Source of the DNA: Streptomyces tailanensis
Lineage (GTDB): Bacteria; Actinomycetota; Actinomycetes; Streptomycetales; Streptomycetaceae
Direction of reading: 5' to 3'
DNA: 49,515 bases
NCBI RefSeq assembly: GCF_008386495.1
Contig: NZ_VTHJ01000002.1
Location: 1-49,515, forward strand
The translations under genes were made by a program, and so were the position numbers. This document shows, in pieces, positions 17,018-25,417 of the stretch (position 1 is the first letter of the stretch; each line of letters starts with the position of its first letter). Under the pieces are notes generated by a model, which worked only from the letters and a program-made list of their open reading frames with translations, was not told the DNA's origin and did not search any database.

Positions 17018-17790
17018 GAGGGCACCTCGAAGGCTTTCAGGCGGTCCAGCACCTTGTCGGCCGTCGGGGATTCCATACGGTCGACCAGGCGTCCGTCGGC
17101 CAGGAAGACGACCTCGTCGGCGTGGGCGGCGGCCACCGGGTCGTGGGTGACCATGACGACCGTGCGGTCCATCTGGCGCACCGCGCGGCCGAGGAGGTTC
17201 AGGACCTCTCCGCCGGAGCGGGAGTCGAGGTTGCCGGTGGGCTCGTCGGCGAAGACGACGTCGGGGCGGCCGGCGAACGCCCTTGCCACGGCGACGCGTT
17301 GCTGCTGCCCGCCGGACAGCTCGGCGGGGCGGTGGTGGAGCCGGTCGCGCAGGCCGACCACGTCGATCAGCGCGTCGACCCACTCCGGGTCGCCCTTGCC
17401 GCCCGCGAGGTCGGTGGGGAGCGTGATGTTCTCGGCGACGGTCAGCGTCGGCACCAGGTTGAAGGCCTGGAAGACGAAGCCGATCCGGTCGCGGCGCAGC
17501 AGGGTCAGCCGCCGGTCGTCCAGCGTGCTCAGCTCGGCGTCGCCGATGTGGGCCGTGCCCGTGGTGAGGGTGTCCAGTCCCGCCACACAGTGCATCAACG
17601 TGGACTTGCCGGAGCCCGAGGGCCCCATGATCGCGGTGAAGCGCCCGGCCGGAAAGCCGACGCTCACCCCGTCCAGGGCCCGCACGGCCGTGTCGCCGGA
17701 GCCGTACACCTTGACGGCGTTCTCGACACGGGCGGCCATGGCGGTCGTGGTCGCGGTGGTCGCGGTCGCGGTGGTCATGCCGGTGGTCAT
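17014..17790 (-). CDS. ABC transporter ATP-binding protein (MacB/LolD type)
   Basis: 258 residues. Walker A GPSGSGKSTLMHC, Q-loop FVFQAFNLVPTLT, signature LSGGQQQRVAVARA, Walker B VVFADEPTGNLDS and H-loop MVTHD are all intact. The N-terminus is a Thr/Ala-rich run (MTTGMTTATATTATTTAMAA) before the usual ARVENAVKVYG opening; the ATG of MAARVE at about residue 18 is an alternative start. The chosen ATG overlaps the stop of the SHOCT gene (ATGA), which supports coupling. It energises the FtsX permease encoded directly downstream. Confidence 0.93.
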   Translation of the reverse strand: MTTGMTTATATTATTTAMAARVENAVKVYGSGDTAVRALDGVSVGFPAGRFTAIMGPSGSGKSTLMHCVAGLDTLTTGTAHIGDAELSTLDDRRLTLLRRDRIGFVFQAFNLVPTLTVAENITLPTDLAGGKGDPEWVDALIDVVGLRDRLHHRPAELSGGQQQRVAVARAFAGRPDVVFADEPTGNLDSRSGGEVLNLLGRAVRQMDRTVVMVTHDPVAAAHADEVVFLADGRLVDRMESPTADKVLDRLKAFEVPS

Positions 17791-18068
17791 GCCGCACCGC
17801 CCTTGCCCGTACGGCCGAACCGCTCGTCCAGGACGGACAGCCGGCGCCAGTACTCGTCCTCGTCGATCTCACCGGCGGCGAAGCGGTGGCCGAGCACGGT
17901 GATGGGTGAGTTGTCGTCGGCGGCGGGCCGCCAGGGGCCGCGTCGTCCGCGCCATACCGTGCGGCGCAGCAGCGCGATGCCGCCGATCACGACGGCCGCC
18001 CAGAACAGCGGGAAGAGGAGGATCCACGGGCCGGGCCCGCCGTCGGCGAGGTGAGCCAGGGTTTGCAT
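17787..18068 (-). CDS. SHOCT domain small membrane protein
   Basis: 93 residues: one membrane segment (about 12-35, GPWILLFPLFWAAVVIGGIALL), a basic linker, then a SHOCT motif (VLGHRFAAGEIDEDEYWRRL), known from proteins with short C-terminal oligomerising domains. It is the first gene of the SHOCT-ATPase-permease operon and overlaps the ATPase start by four bases. It may assemble with the transporter; that is inferred from position only. Confidence 0.88.
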   Translation of the reverse strand: MQTLAHLADGGPGPWILLFPLFWAAVVIGGIALLRRTVWRGRRGPWRPAADDNSPITVLGHRFAAGEIDEDEYWRRLSVLDERFGRTGKGGAA

Positions 18069-18236
18069 CTCGAGTCATCTCCCGAGTCGGTTCGGACGGT
18101 TGGTTCGGTTCGTTCGGTGATGCTTCGAGACTCGCGCCGGAGAGGGGTCGGGGTCGTCGTACGGCCAGCGGCGGTTTGCGTACCTCGCGGGGAGTACGCG
18201 GGGCTGTTTCCGCTGCTCCGGAAGGGGGGTCGACTT

Positions 18237-18258
18237 CTGTAACTACCAGTATGTACAG
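18237..18258 (+). promoter_or_regulatory. Candidate TetR operator
   Basis: A 22-bp near-palindrome, CTGTAACTAC-CA-GTATGTACAG, with 8 of 10 positions symmetrical. It ends eight bases before the TetR start codon and overlaps TACAGT (18254-18259), a possible -10 box six bases before the ATG. This is where an autoregulatory TetR site would be expected, and it also lies in the shared region with the divergent SHOCT/ABC operon. Confidence 0.55.
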
Positions 18259-18265
18259 TGATGTC

Positions 18266-18835
18266 ATGAGCACCCCGGAGCGTCTGATCGAGTCCACCCG
18301 CGAGCTGCTGTGGGAGCGGGGCTATGTGGGCACCAGCCCCAAGGCCATCCTGGAGCGCTCGGGTGCCGGACAGGGCAGCATGTACCACCACTTCAAGGGG
18401 AAGCCGGACCTCGCGCTGGCCGCGATACGGCGGACGGCCGCGGAGCTGCGGACTACCGCGGCGGGAGTACTCGACGGGCCGGGCTCCCCGTACGACCGTA
18501 TCGAGGCCTATCTGCGGCGCGAGCGCGATGTGCTGCGCGGCTGCCCTGTCGGGCGGCTCACCATGGACCCGGATGTGATCGCGAGCGACGAGCTGCGGGC
18601 GCCGGTGGACGAGACGCTCGACTGGTTGCGTGAACGCCTCGCCGGACTTGTCGAAGAAGGCAAGGAAGAGGGGCAGTTCGCGCCGGAGCTGGACGCGGAG
18701 GAGATCGCCGCGACGATCGTGGCGACCGTGCAGGGCGGTTACGTCCTGGCCCGCGCCTCGGGATCACCGGCGGCCTTCGACGCGGGAGTCCGCGGGCTGC
18801 TCGCCCTGCTCCGGCCCGCTCGACAGCCCCTTTGA
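18266..18835 (+). CDS. TetR family transcriptional regulator
   Basis: 189 residues from MSTPERLIES. The helix-turn-helix part shows RELLWERGYVGTSPKAIL and GAGQGSMYHHFKGKPDLALA, typical of the TetR N-terminus; the C-terminal ligand domain includes GCPVGRLTMDPDV, which places it near the YcdC/LmrA-like subgroup. The gene lies divergent from the SHOCT/ABC operon and 31 bp upstream of DUF4865, so it probably controls both its own unit and the transporter. A second in-frame ATG at 18251 lies inside the palindrome and is less likely. No Shine-Dalgarno is present before either ATG. Confidence 0.9.
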   Translation: MSTPERLIESTRELLWERGYVGTSPKAILERSGAGQGSMYHHFKGKPDLALAAIRRTAAELRTTAAGVLDGPGSPYDRIEAYLRRERDVLRGCPVGRLTMDPDVIASDELRAPVDETLDWLRERLAGLVEEGKEEGQFAPELDAEEIAATIVATVQGGYVLARASGSPAAFDAGVRGLLALLRPARQPL

Positions 18836-18866
18836 CCCTGCGGAACGCGACACTTGGAGGCACTTC

Positions 18867-19460
18867 ATGCTCGCCATGCAGTACGAGATCACCTTGCCCG
18901 CCGACTACGACATGGACGTGATTCGCGCCCGCGCGACCGGCAACGGGCCTCGGCTCGACGATTTTCCTGAGCTCGGTCTGAAGGCGTACCTCATGCGGGA
19001 GCGCGGGGTGGCCGGGTCTCCGGTCAACCAGTACGGGCCGTTCTACCTCTGGAACACTCCGGCGGGCATGAACGCCTTTCTCCTCGGCCCCGGATTCCAG
19101 GGGCTGACCGACGACTTCGGCCGCCCCAGGGTGCGCCACTGGACGGGCCTGGCGTACGAGGAGGGCGGCAGCGCCGGTGCCGCGCCCCGGATCGCCGTGC
19201 GCCGCCGGTGGAGTGTGCCGGACGACGCTCGGCTCACCGAGGTCGCGGAGGAAGCGGTGCGTGAGGCCGGGCGGCTGGCCTCGCTCGACGGGGCGGTGTG
19301 CGCGGCGGCGGGGGTCGATCCGTACCACTGGGAGGTGGTGCACTTCTCGCTCTGGGAACACGACTCCCCCAAGGCCGAGGGCGATGCCTTCCAGGTGCTG
19401 TACATGAACACGCCCGAGCGCGACCGACTGTCGAGCCACCGGCTGGCCCGATCGTGTTGA
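18867..19460 (+). CDS. DUF4865 family protein
   Basis: 197 residues from ATG at 18867, which has GGAGG six bases upstream. The N-terminus MLAMQYEITLPADYDMDVIR and the later YGPFYLWNTPAGMNAFL and HWTGLAYEEG motifs match what I know as DUF4865, a small soluble alpha/beta-barrel-like family of unknown function usually found beside a TetR regulator, as here. It is likely co-transcribed with the TetR gene. There is no signal peptide or membrane segment. Confidence 0.82.
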   Translation: MLAMQYEITLPADYDMDVIRARATGNGPRLDDFPELGLKAYLMRERGVAGSPVNQYGPFYLWNTPAGMNAFLLGPGFQGLTDDFGRPRVRHWTGLAYEEGGSAGAAPRIAVRRRWSVPDDARLTEVAEEAVREAGRLASLDGAVCAAAGVDPYHWEVVHFSLWEHDSPKAEGDAFQVLYMNTPERDRLSSHRLARSC

Positions 19461-19553
19461 TCTCTGGCCCACCCACCACTTTCGGCCACGGCGCGCGCGC
19501 CGAGGATGGGAGGTGACAGACCACCGCACCCGAATCCGAGGAGAGGCCCGCCC

Positions 19554-19739
19554 ATGGCACTGGAAATGCGCGACCGCTGCGAGCGCTGCGAGACGGCGAC
19601 CCTGCCGGCCGACGCCCCGGCCCGCATCTGCTCGTACGAGTGCACCTTCTGTGTGCCGTGCAGCGCTGCCATGTGGGACGTCTGCCCCAACTGCAGCGGC
19701 GAGTTGGTCGCCAGACCTCGCCGCCAGGCAGCCGCGTAG
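19554..19739 (+). CDS. DUF1272 small zinc-ribbon-like protein
   Basis: 61 residues from MALEMRDRCERC. Seven cysteines in CERC, CSYECTFCVPC and CPNC pairs suggest two zinc sites, the pattern of DUF1272. GAGGAGAG lies before the ATG. The function is unknown. Its small size and separate ribosome site suggest an independent gene 93 bp downstream of DUF4865. Confidence 0.88.
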   Translation: MALEMRDRCERCETATLPADAPARICSYECTFCVPCSAAMWDVCPNCSGELVARPRRQAAA

Positions 19740-20000
19740 TCGACGATGCGGGAGTTAACCTTCCGTCCATCTGCACGACAGTCAATATCCCCCTGATTGC
19801 AATTACCCACGGTACAACCCCCGCCGTATTCGGGATTATGGCTTTTATTTTTCGAGGTCGGCACAACCTTCATCGAGCCCTAAGCCTCTAATTCGGCGAA
19901 TCGATGATGCGCGGGGAGTGACAGCCCCCGAATTCTCAGGGGGTCCTTCCCGAATGAGCCGTTCCAACGAGGATTGTGGGATTGCCCACAGGAACTCGGT
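19740..20000 (+). promoter_or_regulatory. AT-richer upstream region of the YfhO gene
   Basis: This 260-bp stretch is clearly less GC-rich than its surroundings (for example TATGGCTTTTATTTTTCGAG near 19840). It has no gene. A CCCCC-N9-GGGGG inverted repeat at 19925-19943 could form a hairpin upstream of the YfhO start. A promoter for the glycosylation genes probably lies here; I cannot fix its boxes. Confidence 0.45.
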
Positions 20001-22691
20001 ATGCCGAGCGGACAGGGACAGGCTGTGAAGCCGACAACCCGTTCCCCGGCGGAGTTGCGACCGCTGCGACCACAGAGCAAAGCCGCCCTGCTCGCGGCGG
20101 TGCTCACCGTCACCGTGCTCTGCGCCGCCGATGTCATCGCCCGCAGCTACCCCTTCGGGCCGCGCACGCGCGCCGTCAACGACCTGGGCAACCAGTACGT
20201 GCCGTTCCACGCCCACCTGTGGGACCTGCTGCACGGCAGGGCCGACGGCGGACTGTTCGTCAACTGGCAGTCGGGGTTCGGCTCCAGCTTCCTGCCGGAC
20301 CTCGGTACGTACGTCAGCAGCCCGTTCGCCCTGTTCGTGGCGCTGTTCCCGCGCGACGAGATCGACCTCGCCGTGTATGTGATCACCCTGCTGAAGGTGG
20401 CGTCGGCCGCCGGCTCCATGGCCTGGCTGCTGTTCCGACTGCGCCCGGGGCAGTGGTGGGCCGCGGGGCTGCTGGGCGCGTCGTACGCGCTGTGCGGCTG
20501 GACGCTGGCGGACTCCGTCTACAACCCGATGTGGCTCGACGGTCTGGTCGCCCTGCCGTTGCTGTGCCTGGTCGGCGAATGGGCGATACGGGGGCGGCGC
20601 CCGGTCCTCGGGGTGGTGGTCGTGGCGCTCGCCTGGATCGCCAACTTCTACACGGCGTACATGGCGACCCTCGCCGCCGGTCTGGTGCTGCTGCTCCGGC
20701 TGTGGCTCGATGACCTCTCGCGCAGGCAGCGGCTGCGGGCTGCGGGCCGCGCCCTGGTGACCGTCGTCCTCGGTATCGGACTCGCCGCGCCGCTGGTGAC
20801 GGTCGTGTACTTCGGCACCCGGCACGCCTATCCGGGCCGGGTCCGGCAGTTCGTGCCCGTCCCCACCGAGGACCTGCTGGCGAGGCTGCTGCCGACGACG
20901 TACAGCTTCGGTACGCCGGCCGTGTTCGTGGGCACCACGGCGCTGCTGCTCGCGCTCGCCCTGCCCTTCCATCGAGCGGTCCCGGTGCGGGTGCGGGCCG
21001 GGTGGACGCTGCTGGTGCTCGGGGTCGCGCTGTCGATGCAGTGGGGCCCTACGCATCTGCTCTGGCACGCGTTCGCCACCCCGCAGGGCAGCTCGTACCG
21101 CCAGACCTTCGTGCTCTGCGCGCTGCTGGTGATCGCCGCCTGGCACGCGCTGTCGTACGGCCTTCCCGACCTGCGCGCGCTGGGCGCGGCGGGTGCGCTG
21201 CTGGCACTGGTCATCGCCGTCGCGAGCACCAGCGAGCGGACGCTGAAGTCCGTCAGCCTCCCGCTCGCCCTGCTCGCGGCCGTGGGCGCGCTGCTCGGGC
21301 TCGCACTGCTGCGGCCCAAGCGGCGGGACAGCAGGCCGCTGGCCGCCCTCGCCATGGTCCTGCTCATGTGCACGCAGTTCGGCGAAGCCGCCGCCACCGC
21401 CGCCGTCGACACCCGCTTGCGGCTCGGCCACATGGACGACTACGCGCCCTGGGGTGCGCGGCAGCGGGAGCAGGCGGAGGCGATCGCCGGGGCCGACGGG
21501 TGGCCCCGGTACCGGACCGATCCGGGCCGGGAGCAGACCGTCGGCAACGATCCGCTGCTGGTGGGCGGGCAGGGCGCCCAGTACTACAGCAGCCTCACCT
21601 CCGACGTCCTCAGCCGTACGATGACCGCCCTCGGCGGCGGCTGGACCTCGCGCGGCCGGAATGTGCAGAGCCTCGACAACGCCGTCACGGACGCGATCTT
21701 CTCGGTCGGCGCCCGGGTGCGCTCCCCGCCGGACCCGCACCAGAACTGGTTCCCGCAGGACGGCGGCGGAGTGACCGTGACCCGGCAGGACGTGCCGCCG
21801 CTGGTGACGGTACGGCCCACCGACAGCGGCTTCCCCGGCCGTACGGGCGTCGCCGACTTCGGGCCCTCGCCGTACCGCAACCAGGAACTGCTGCTGGGCA
21901 CGCGCGTATACACCGTGCCCGAGTTCACCGTGCGCACCGCGGCCGGAAAGCCACCCTCCCCCAGCGACGACGAACGGCCGGGCCTGCGCGTGGGCGCTCT
22001 GCCCCGCGCGACGGCCAAGCAAAAGCCGACGATCACGGGCAGCTGCCCGGCGGGCGCCGAGCTGTATCTGTGGGCGCCGCACTTCTCGGGTACCGCGCGG
22101 CTGGCCGGCGCCTCCGCCGACGGACTGACCGGACGGTTCCGGTCCGACCAGCCCGTGACCAAGATCGCTCCGATGCAGCGGATGGGCACGGTGCCCGCCT
22201 CCGGACGGTTCCGGATCGACCTGTCGCCGAACAAGACGAGCCTGATCCCGGACGGCGCGATCGGCTGCCTGGACACCGCCCGGCTGCGCGGCGCCGTCGC
22301 GGAGCTCAGGGAAACCGGCGCCGAGCGGGTGCGCGTGTCCGACGGCACCGTCCGGGCCGAATTCCCGAAGCGCAGCACGGGCATCGCGGTCATCGCGACG
22401 CCCCGGATCGCCGGCTGGCGCTGTGCCACCGACAACGCTCCCGCCGTACCCGCCAAGGAGTACTACGGGCTGACCGCCGTACCCCTGTACGGCTCCGCGA
22501 CCACTGTGACCTGCACGTTCCATCCGCCCGGACTGCGCCTGGGCACGGCGGTCGGGGCCGTCTCGCTCACCGCCGCGCTCCTGATCGGCGCGGTGGGCGC
22601 AGCCCGCCGTCGAAGGACACCGGACGAAACCGCCCCGCCGCCCCTCGACTCTCACCCGACCACGCGCGAGCGCATGACTGACGCCGTCTGA
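20001..22691 (+). CDS. YfhO family membrane glycosyltransferase-like protein
   Basis: About 896 residues. About 12 hydrophobic segments fill residues 30-450 (for example LLAAVLTVTVLCAADVI, WWAAGLLGASYALCGW), followed by a large extracytoplasmic domain (about 475-840) and a final membrane helix near the C-terminus. The early loop NDLGNQYVPFHAHLWDLL carries the conserved acidic and His residues of the GT-C-like YfhO family, whose Bacillus and Listeria members add sugars to teichoic acid from a lipid-linked donor. I took the ATG at 20001 (AGGAA upstream); TTG at 19974 and GTG at 20025 are alternatives. It leads a three-gene unit. Confidence 0.88.
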   Translation: MPSGQGQAVKPTTRSPAELRPLRPQSKAALLAAVLTVTVLCAADVIARSYPFGPRTRAVNDLGNQYVPFHAHLWDLLHGRADGGLFVNWQSGFGSSFLPDLGTYVSSPFALFVALFPRDEIDLAVYVITLLKVASAAGSMAWLLFRLRPGQWWAAGLLGASYALCGWTLADSVYNPMWLDGLVALPLLCLVGEWAIRGRRPVLGVVVVALAWIANFYTAYMATLAAGLVLLLRLWLDDLSRRQRLRAAGRALVTVVLGIGLAAPLVTVVYFGTRHAYPGRVRQFVPVPTEDLLARLLPTTYSFGTPAVFVGTTALLLALALPFHRAVPVRVRAGWTLLVLGVALSMQWGPTHLLWHAFATPQGSSYRQTFVLCALLVIAAWHALSYGLPDLRALGAAGALLALVIAVASTSERTLKSVSLPLALLAAVGALLGLALLRPKRRDSRPLAALAMVLLMCTQFGEAAATAAVDTRLRLGHMDDYAPWGARQREQAEAIAGADGWPRYRTDPGREQTVGNDPLLVGGQGAQYYSSLTSDVLSRTMTALGGGWTSRGRNVQSLDNAVTDAIFSVGARVRSPPDPHQNWFPQDGGGVTVTRQDVPPLVTVRPTDSGFPGRTGVADFGPSPYRNQELLLGTRVYTVPEFTVRTAAGKPPSPSDDERPGLRVGALPRATAKQKPTITGSCPAGAELYLWAPHFSGTARLAGASADGLTGRFRSDQPVTKIAPMQRMGTVPASGRFRIDLSPNKTSLIPDGAIGCLDTARLRGAVAELRETGAERVRVSDGTVRAEFPKRSTGIAVIATPRIAGWRCATDNAPAVPAKEYYGLTAVPLYGSATTVTCTFHPPGLRLGTAVGAVSLTAALLIGAVGAARRRRTPDETAPPPLDSHPTTRERMTDAV

Positions 22692-22713
22692 CCCGCACCC
22701 CTGGGGGAACACC

Positions 22714-23700
22714 ATGCTCATCTCGATCGTCGCACCCTGCTACAACGAAGAAGCCGTTCTCGCCCGCTTCCACGACAAGGTCCAGAAGGTCGCGGAGGAA
22801 CTCCTTCCGCTCGGCCACGACATGGAGTTCGTGTACGTCGACGACGGCAGCCGCGACCGGACGCTCACCGTCCTGCGGCAGCTGGCCGAGCTCGACGCGC
22901 GCGTGCGGTACGTCTCCTTCAGCCGCAACTTCGGCAAGGAGGCCGCCCTGCTCGCGGGCCTGCGGCACGCCTCCGGGGACGCCGTGGTGGTCATGGACGC
23001 CGACCTCCAGCACCCGCCCGAGCTGATCTCCCGCATGGTCCAGCTGCGCGAACAGGGCTACGACCAGGTCATCGCCCGCCGTACGAGGACCGGCGACGGC
23101 TTCCTGCGCACCGCCACGGCCCGGCTGTACTACCGGTTCGTCAACCGTCTCGTCGACGTGGAACTCGTCGACGGCGTGGGCGACTTCCGGATGCTGTCCC
23201 GGCGCGTGGTGGACGCGGTCCTGGACCTCACCGAGTACAACCGCTTCTCCAAGGGCCTGTTCGCCTGGGTGGGTTTCCCGGCCACGACCTTCGAGTACGA
23301 GAACGCCGTACGCGAACACGGCCGCAGTTCCTGGAGCTTCAAGTCCCTGCTCAACTACGGGCTCGACGGGCTGCTCTCCTTCAACAACAGGCCGCTGCGC
23401 GCCGCCCTCTATCTCGGGATGTGCCTGCTGGTGTGCGCGGGGCTCTACACCGCGTGGATCGTGGGCGCCGCACTTGTGAACGGCGTGGAGACGCCCGGCT
23501 ATGTCACCATCATCACGGCCGTCACCGCCTTCGCCGGAGTGCAGATGATCATGCTCGGGGTGATCGGGGAGTACACCGGCCGGATCTACTACGAGGTGAA
23601 GGGGCGCCCGCACTTCCTGGTGAAGGCGACCAACGTGGAGCGGGCGGAAGAGACGGAAGGCCGCACTCCGTGCAGCACGAACAAGGACCTGATTCGCTGA
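22714..23700 (+). CDS. GT2 family bactoprenol glycosyltransferase (CsbB/GtrB-like)
   Basis: 328 residues. GT-A domain with opening ISIVAPCYNEEAVLARF, nucleotide-binding VYVDDGSRDRTLTVL and the DAD motif of MDADLQHPPELI, then two C-terminal membrane helices (about 230-290, ALYLGMCLLVCAGLYTAWIV and MIMLGVIGEYTGRIYYEVK), the classical layout of GtrB/CsbB/DPM1 proteins. These enzymes move a sugar from a nucleotide donor to undecaprenyl phosphate at the inner face. It sits 22 bp after the YfhO gene and its stop overlaps the GtrA start by one base. Confidence 0.93.
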   Translation: MLISIVAPCYNEEAVLARFHDKVQKVAEELLPLGHDMEFVYVDDGSRDRTLTVLRQLAELDARVRYVSFSRNFGKEAALLAGLRHASGDAVVVMDADLQHPPELISRMVQLREQGYDQVIARRTRTGDGFLRTATARLYYRFVNRLVDVELVDGVGDFRMLSRRVVDAVLDLTEYNRFSKGLFAWVGFPATTFEYENAVREHGRSSWSFKSLLNYGLDGLLSFNNRPLRAALYLGMCLLVCAGLYTAWIVGAALVNGVETPGYVTIITAVTAFAGVQMIMLGVIGEYTGRIYYEVKGRPHFLVKATNVERAEETEGRTPCSTNKDLIR

Positions 23701-24155
23701 TGCACACAGCAGCACACACAGCGATGGACACGGAGGCACCCCCCGAGGCCCGGCCGGCACCGGAACGCCGAATATCGGGCCAGATCCTCACCTTCGCCTT
23801 GGTCGGTGTCGTCAACACCATGACCTATTACGCTCTTTACCTGCTGTTGCTCATTTGGCTTCCCTATCTCGCCGCACACATTCTGGCCTTCACCCTGAGC
23901 ATGATCGGGTCCTTTTTCCTGAACGCGCGATTCACCTATCGCACGCGCCCGACCTGGCGGAAATTCCTGCTGTTCCCGCTCACCAATGCCACCAACTTCG
24001 TGATCACGACGGCAGGCGTGTATGTGATCGTCGACGTTCTGCACGCCGGCAACCGGTTCGCTCCGCTCATCGCGTCCGCGGCGGCGATTCCGGTGACGTT
24101 CGTGGTGTCCCGGACGATCATGCTCAGGCCAGCGCGGCCAGAGGGTCGTCGATAA
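23700..24155 (+). CDS. GtrA family flippase-like membrane protein
   Basis: 151 residues with four membrane segments, beginning ILTFALVGVVNTMTYYALYL and ending IPVTFVVSRTIMLRP, the GtrA/GtcA fold. GtrA proteins are thought to flip the polyprenyl-phosphate sugar made by the partner GT2. The TGATG overlap with the GT2 gene implies coupled translation. The codons between about 23800 and 24000 are less GC3-biased than in neighbours (TAT, GCT, CTT, ATT). The last 32 bp overlap the end of the convergent ROK gene. Confidence 0.92.
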   Translation: MHTAAHTAMDTEAPPEARPAPERRISGQILTFALVGVVNTMTYYALYLLLLIWLPYLAAHILAFTLSMIGSFFLNARFTYRTRPTWRKFLLFPLTNATNFVITTAGVYVIVDVLHAGNRFAPLIASAAAIPVTFVVSRTIMLRPARPEGRR

Positions 24156-25365
24156 CGGGCTGCCATGCCAGCTCGGCCGCGCCCACCAGGCTGTTGTGGT
24201 CCAGCGTGCAGGCCAGGATCGGTACGACCCCGCTCTGCCCCCACAGGCTCCGGTCGGCGACGACCGCCCGCAGCCGGTCGGGGTCGGCGTCGAGGAGGGC
24301 GCGGTGCATGCCGCCGAGGATGATGCGGTCGGGGTTGAGGATGTTGACCAGGCCGGCGAGGCCGAGGCCGAGGCGGTCGATCAGGGTCTCGGTGGCGGTG
24401 CGGACGGACGGGTCGGCGTACTGGGTGCGGATCAGATCGTCGGCCTGCTTGAGCAGTGAGTCCTCGGGGCCCGGGTCACGGTCGGCCGCGGTGAGGAAGG
24501 CCAGCGGGTCGGCCTCGACGTCCAGACAGCCACGGCTGCCGCAGTGGCAGGGGCGGCCCTCGGGGTTGACGGTGAGGTGACCGACTTCGAGCGCCAGGCC
24601 CGAACTGCCCGTGTGCAGACGGCCGTCGAGGACCAGCGCACCGCCGACGCCCCGGTGCCCGGTGGCCACGCACAGCAGGTCGCGGGCCCCGCGCCCGGCG
24701 CCGTGCCGGTGTTCGGCGAGCGCCGCGAGGTTGACGTCGTTGGCCGCGAAGGCGGGTCCCTCGATGCCGGCCGCCCTGACCCGCTCGGCGAAGATGTCCC
24801 GCACGGGCGCCCCGGCGGGCCAGGCCAGGTGCAGCGGGTTGAGCGCCAGCCCCGCCGGTTCGGCGACCGCCGACGGTACGGCGAGTCCCGCGCCCACGCA
24901 GCGCCGCCCGGTCTCGTGCAGCAGGTCGGCGCCCGCGTCGACGACCGAGCCGAGCACCTTCGCCGGGTCGGCGTCGACGATCTCGCAGGCGGGCGTGGTG
25001 GCGACGATCCGACCACCGAGCCCGACCAGCGCGGCCCGCCATCCATCGGCGTGCACCTGCGCGGCGAGTGCGACGGGTCCGTCCTCGGCGACCTCCAGCC
25101 GGTGCGAGGGCCGGCCCTGGGATCCGGCGGCGGCACCCGGGTGCGCGTCGACCCGGATCAGCCCCAGCGCCTCCAGCTCGGCGGCGACGGCGCCCGCGGT
25201 GGCCCGGGTGACGCCCAGCTCCGCGGTCAGTACGGCCCTGGTCGGTGCCCGCCCGGTGTGCACGAGTTCGAGCGCCGGACCGAGCGCGCCCCTCCCCCGG
25301 TCCAGCCGGGTACGCGTCGTCGAAGCTGTCCCTTCGCCCGCCTTGGGGGCCGCCTTGCCGTCCAT
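24124..25365 (-). CDS. ROK family transcriptional regulator
   Basis: 413 residues from ATG at 25365. An N-terminal winged helix (about 30-80, RAPTRAVLTAELGVTRATAG) precedes the ROK domain, which retains the zinc motif GRPCHCGSRGCLDVEADP and NPDRIILGG but has a degenerate phosphate loop (VGLGGRIVAT), so it is a regulator rather than a sugar kinase. ROK regulators usually repress sugar genes in response to a sugar. The gene converges on the GtrA gene with a 32-bp overlap. An in-frame start 60 nt upstream (25425) is possible. Confidence 0.9.
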   Translation of the reverse strand: MDGKAAPKAGEGTASTTRTRLDRGRGALGPALELVHTGRAPTRAVLTAELGVTRATAGAVAAELEALGLIRVDAHPGAAAGSQGRPSHRLEVAEDGPVALAAQVHADGWRAALVGLGGRIVATTPACEIVDADPAKVLGSVVDAGADLLHETGRRCVGAGLAVPSAVAEPAGLALNPLHLAWPAGAPVRDIFAERVRAAGIEGPAFAANDVNLAALAEHRHGAGRGARDLLCVATGHRGVGGALVLDGRLHTGSSGLALEVGHLTVNPEGRPCHCGSRGCLDVEADPLAFLTAADRDPGPEDSLLKQADDLIRTQYADPSVRTATETLIDRLGLGLAGLVNILNPDRIILGGMHRALLDADPDRLRAVVADRSLWGQSGVVPILACTLDHNSLVGAAELAWQPVIDDPLAALA

Positions 25366-25417
25366 GAGGGGGAGTCTCCCATGATCCGCTCGGGCTCGAA
25401 CCCGGTCGGGTTCGAGG

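Noticed and set aside
14564..17902. 1112-residue plus-strand open frame
   Set aside because: Shadow of the FtsX and ABC ATPase genes, whose motifs are complete on the other strand.
19845..22721. 958-residue minus-strand open frame
   Set aside because: Shadow of the YfhO gene; no family features and no ribosome site.
24124..24155. ROK/GtrA 32-bp overlap considered as an error
   Set aside because: Both frames end with normal family C-termini, so the convergent overlap is real.
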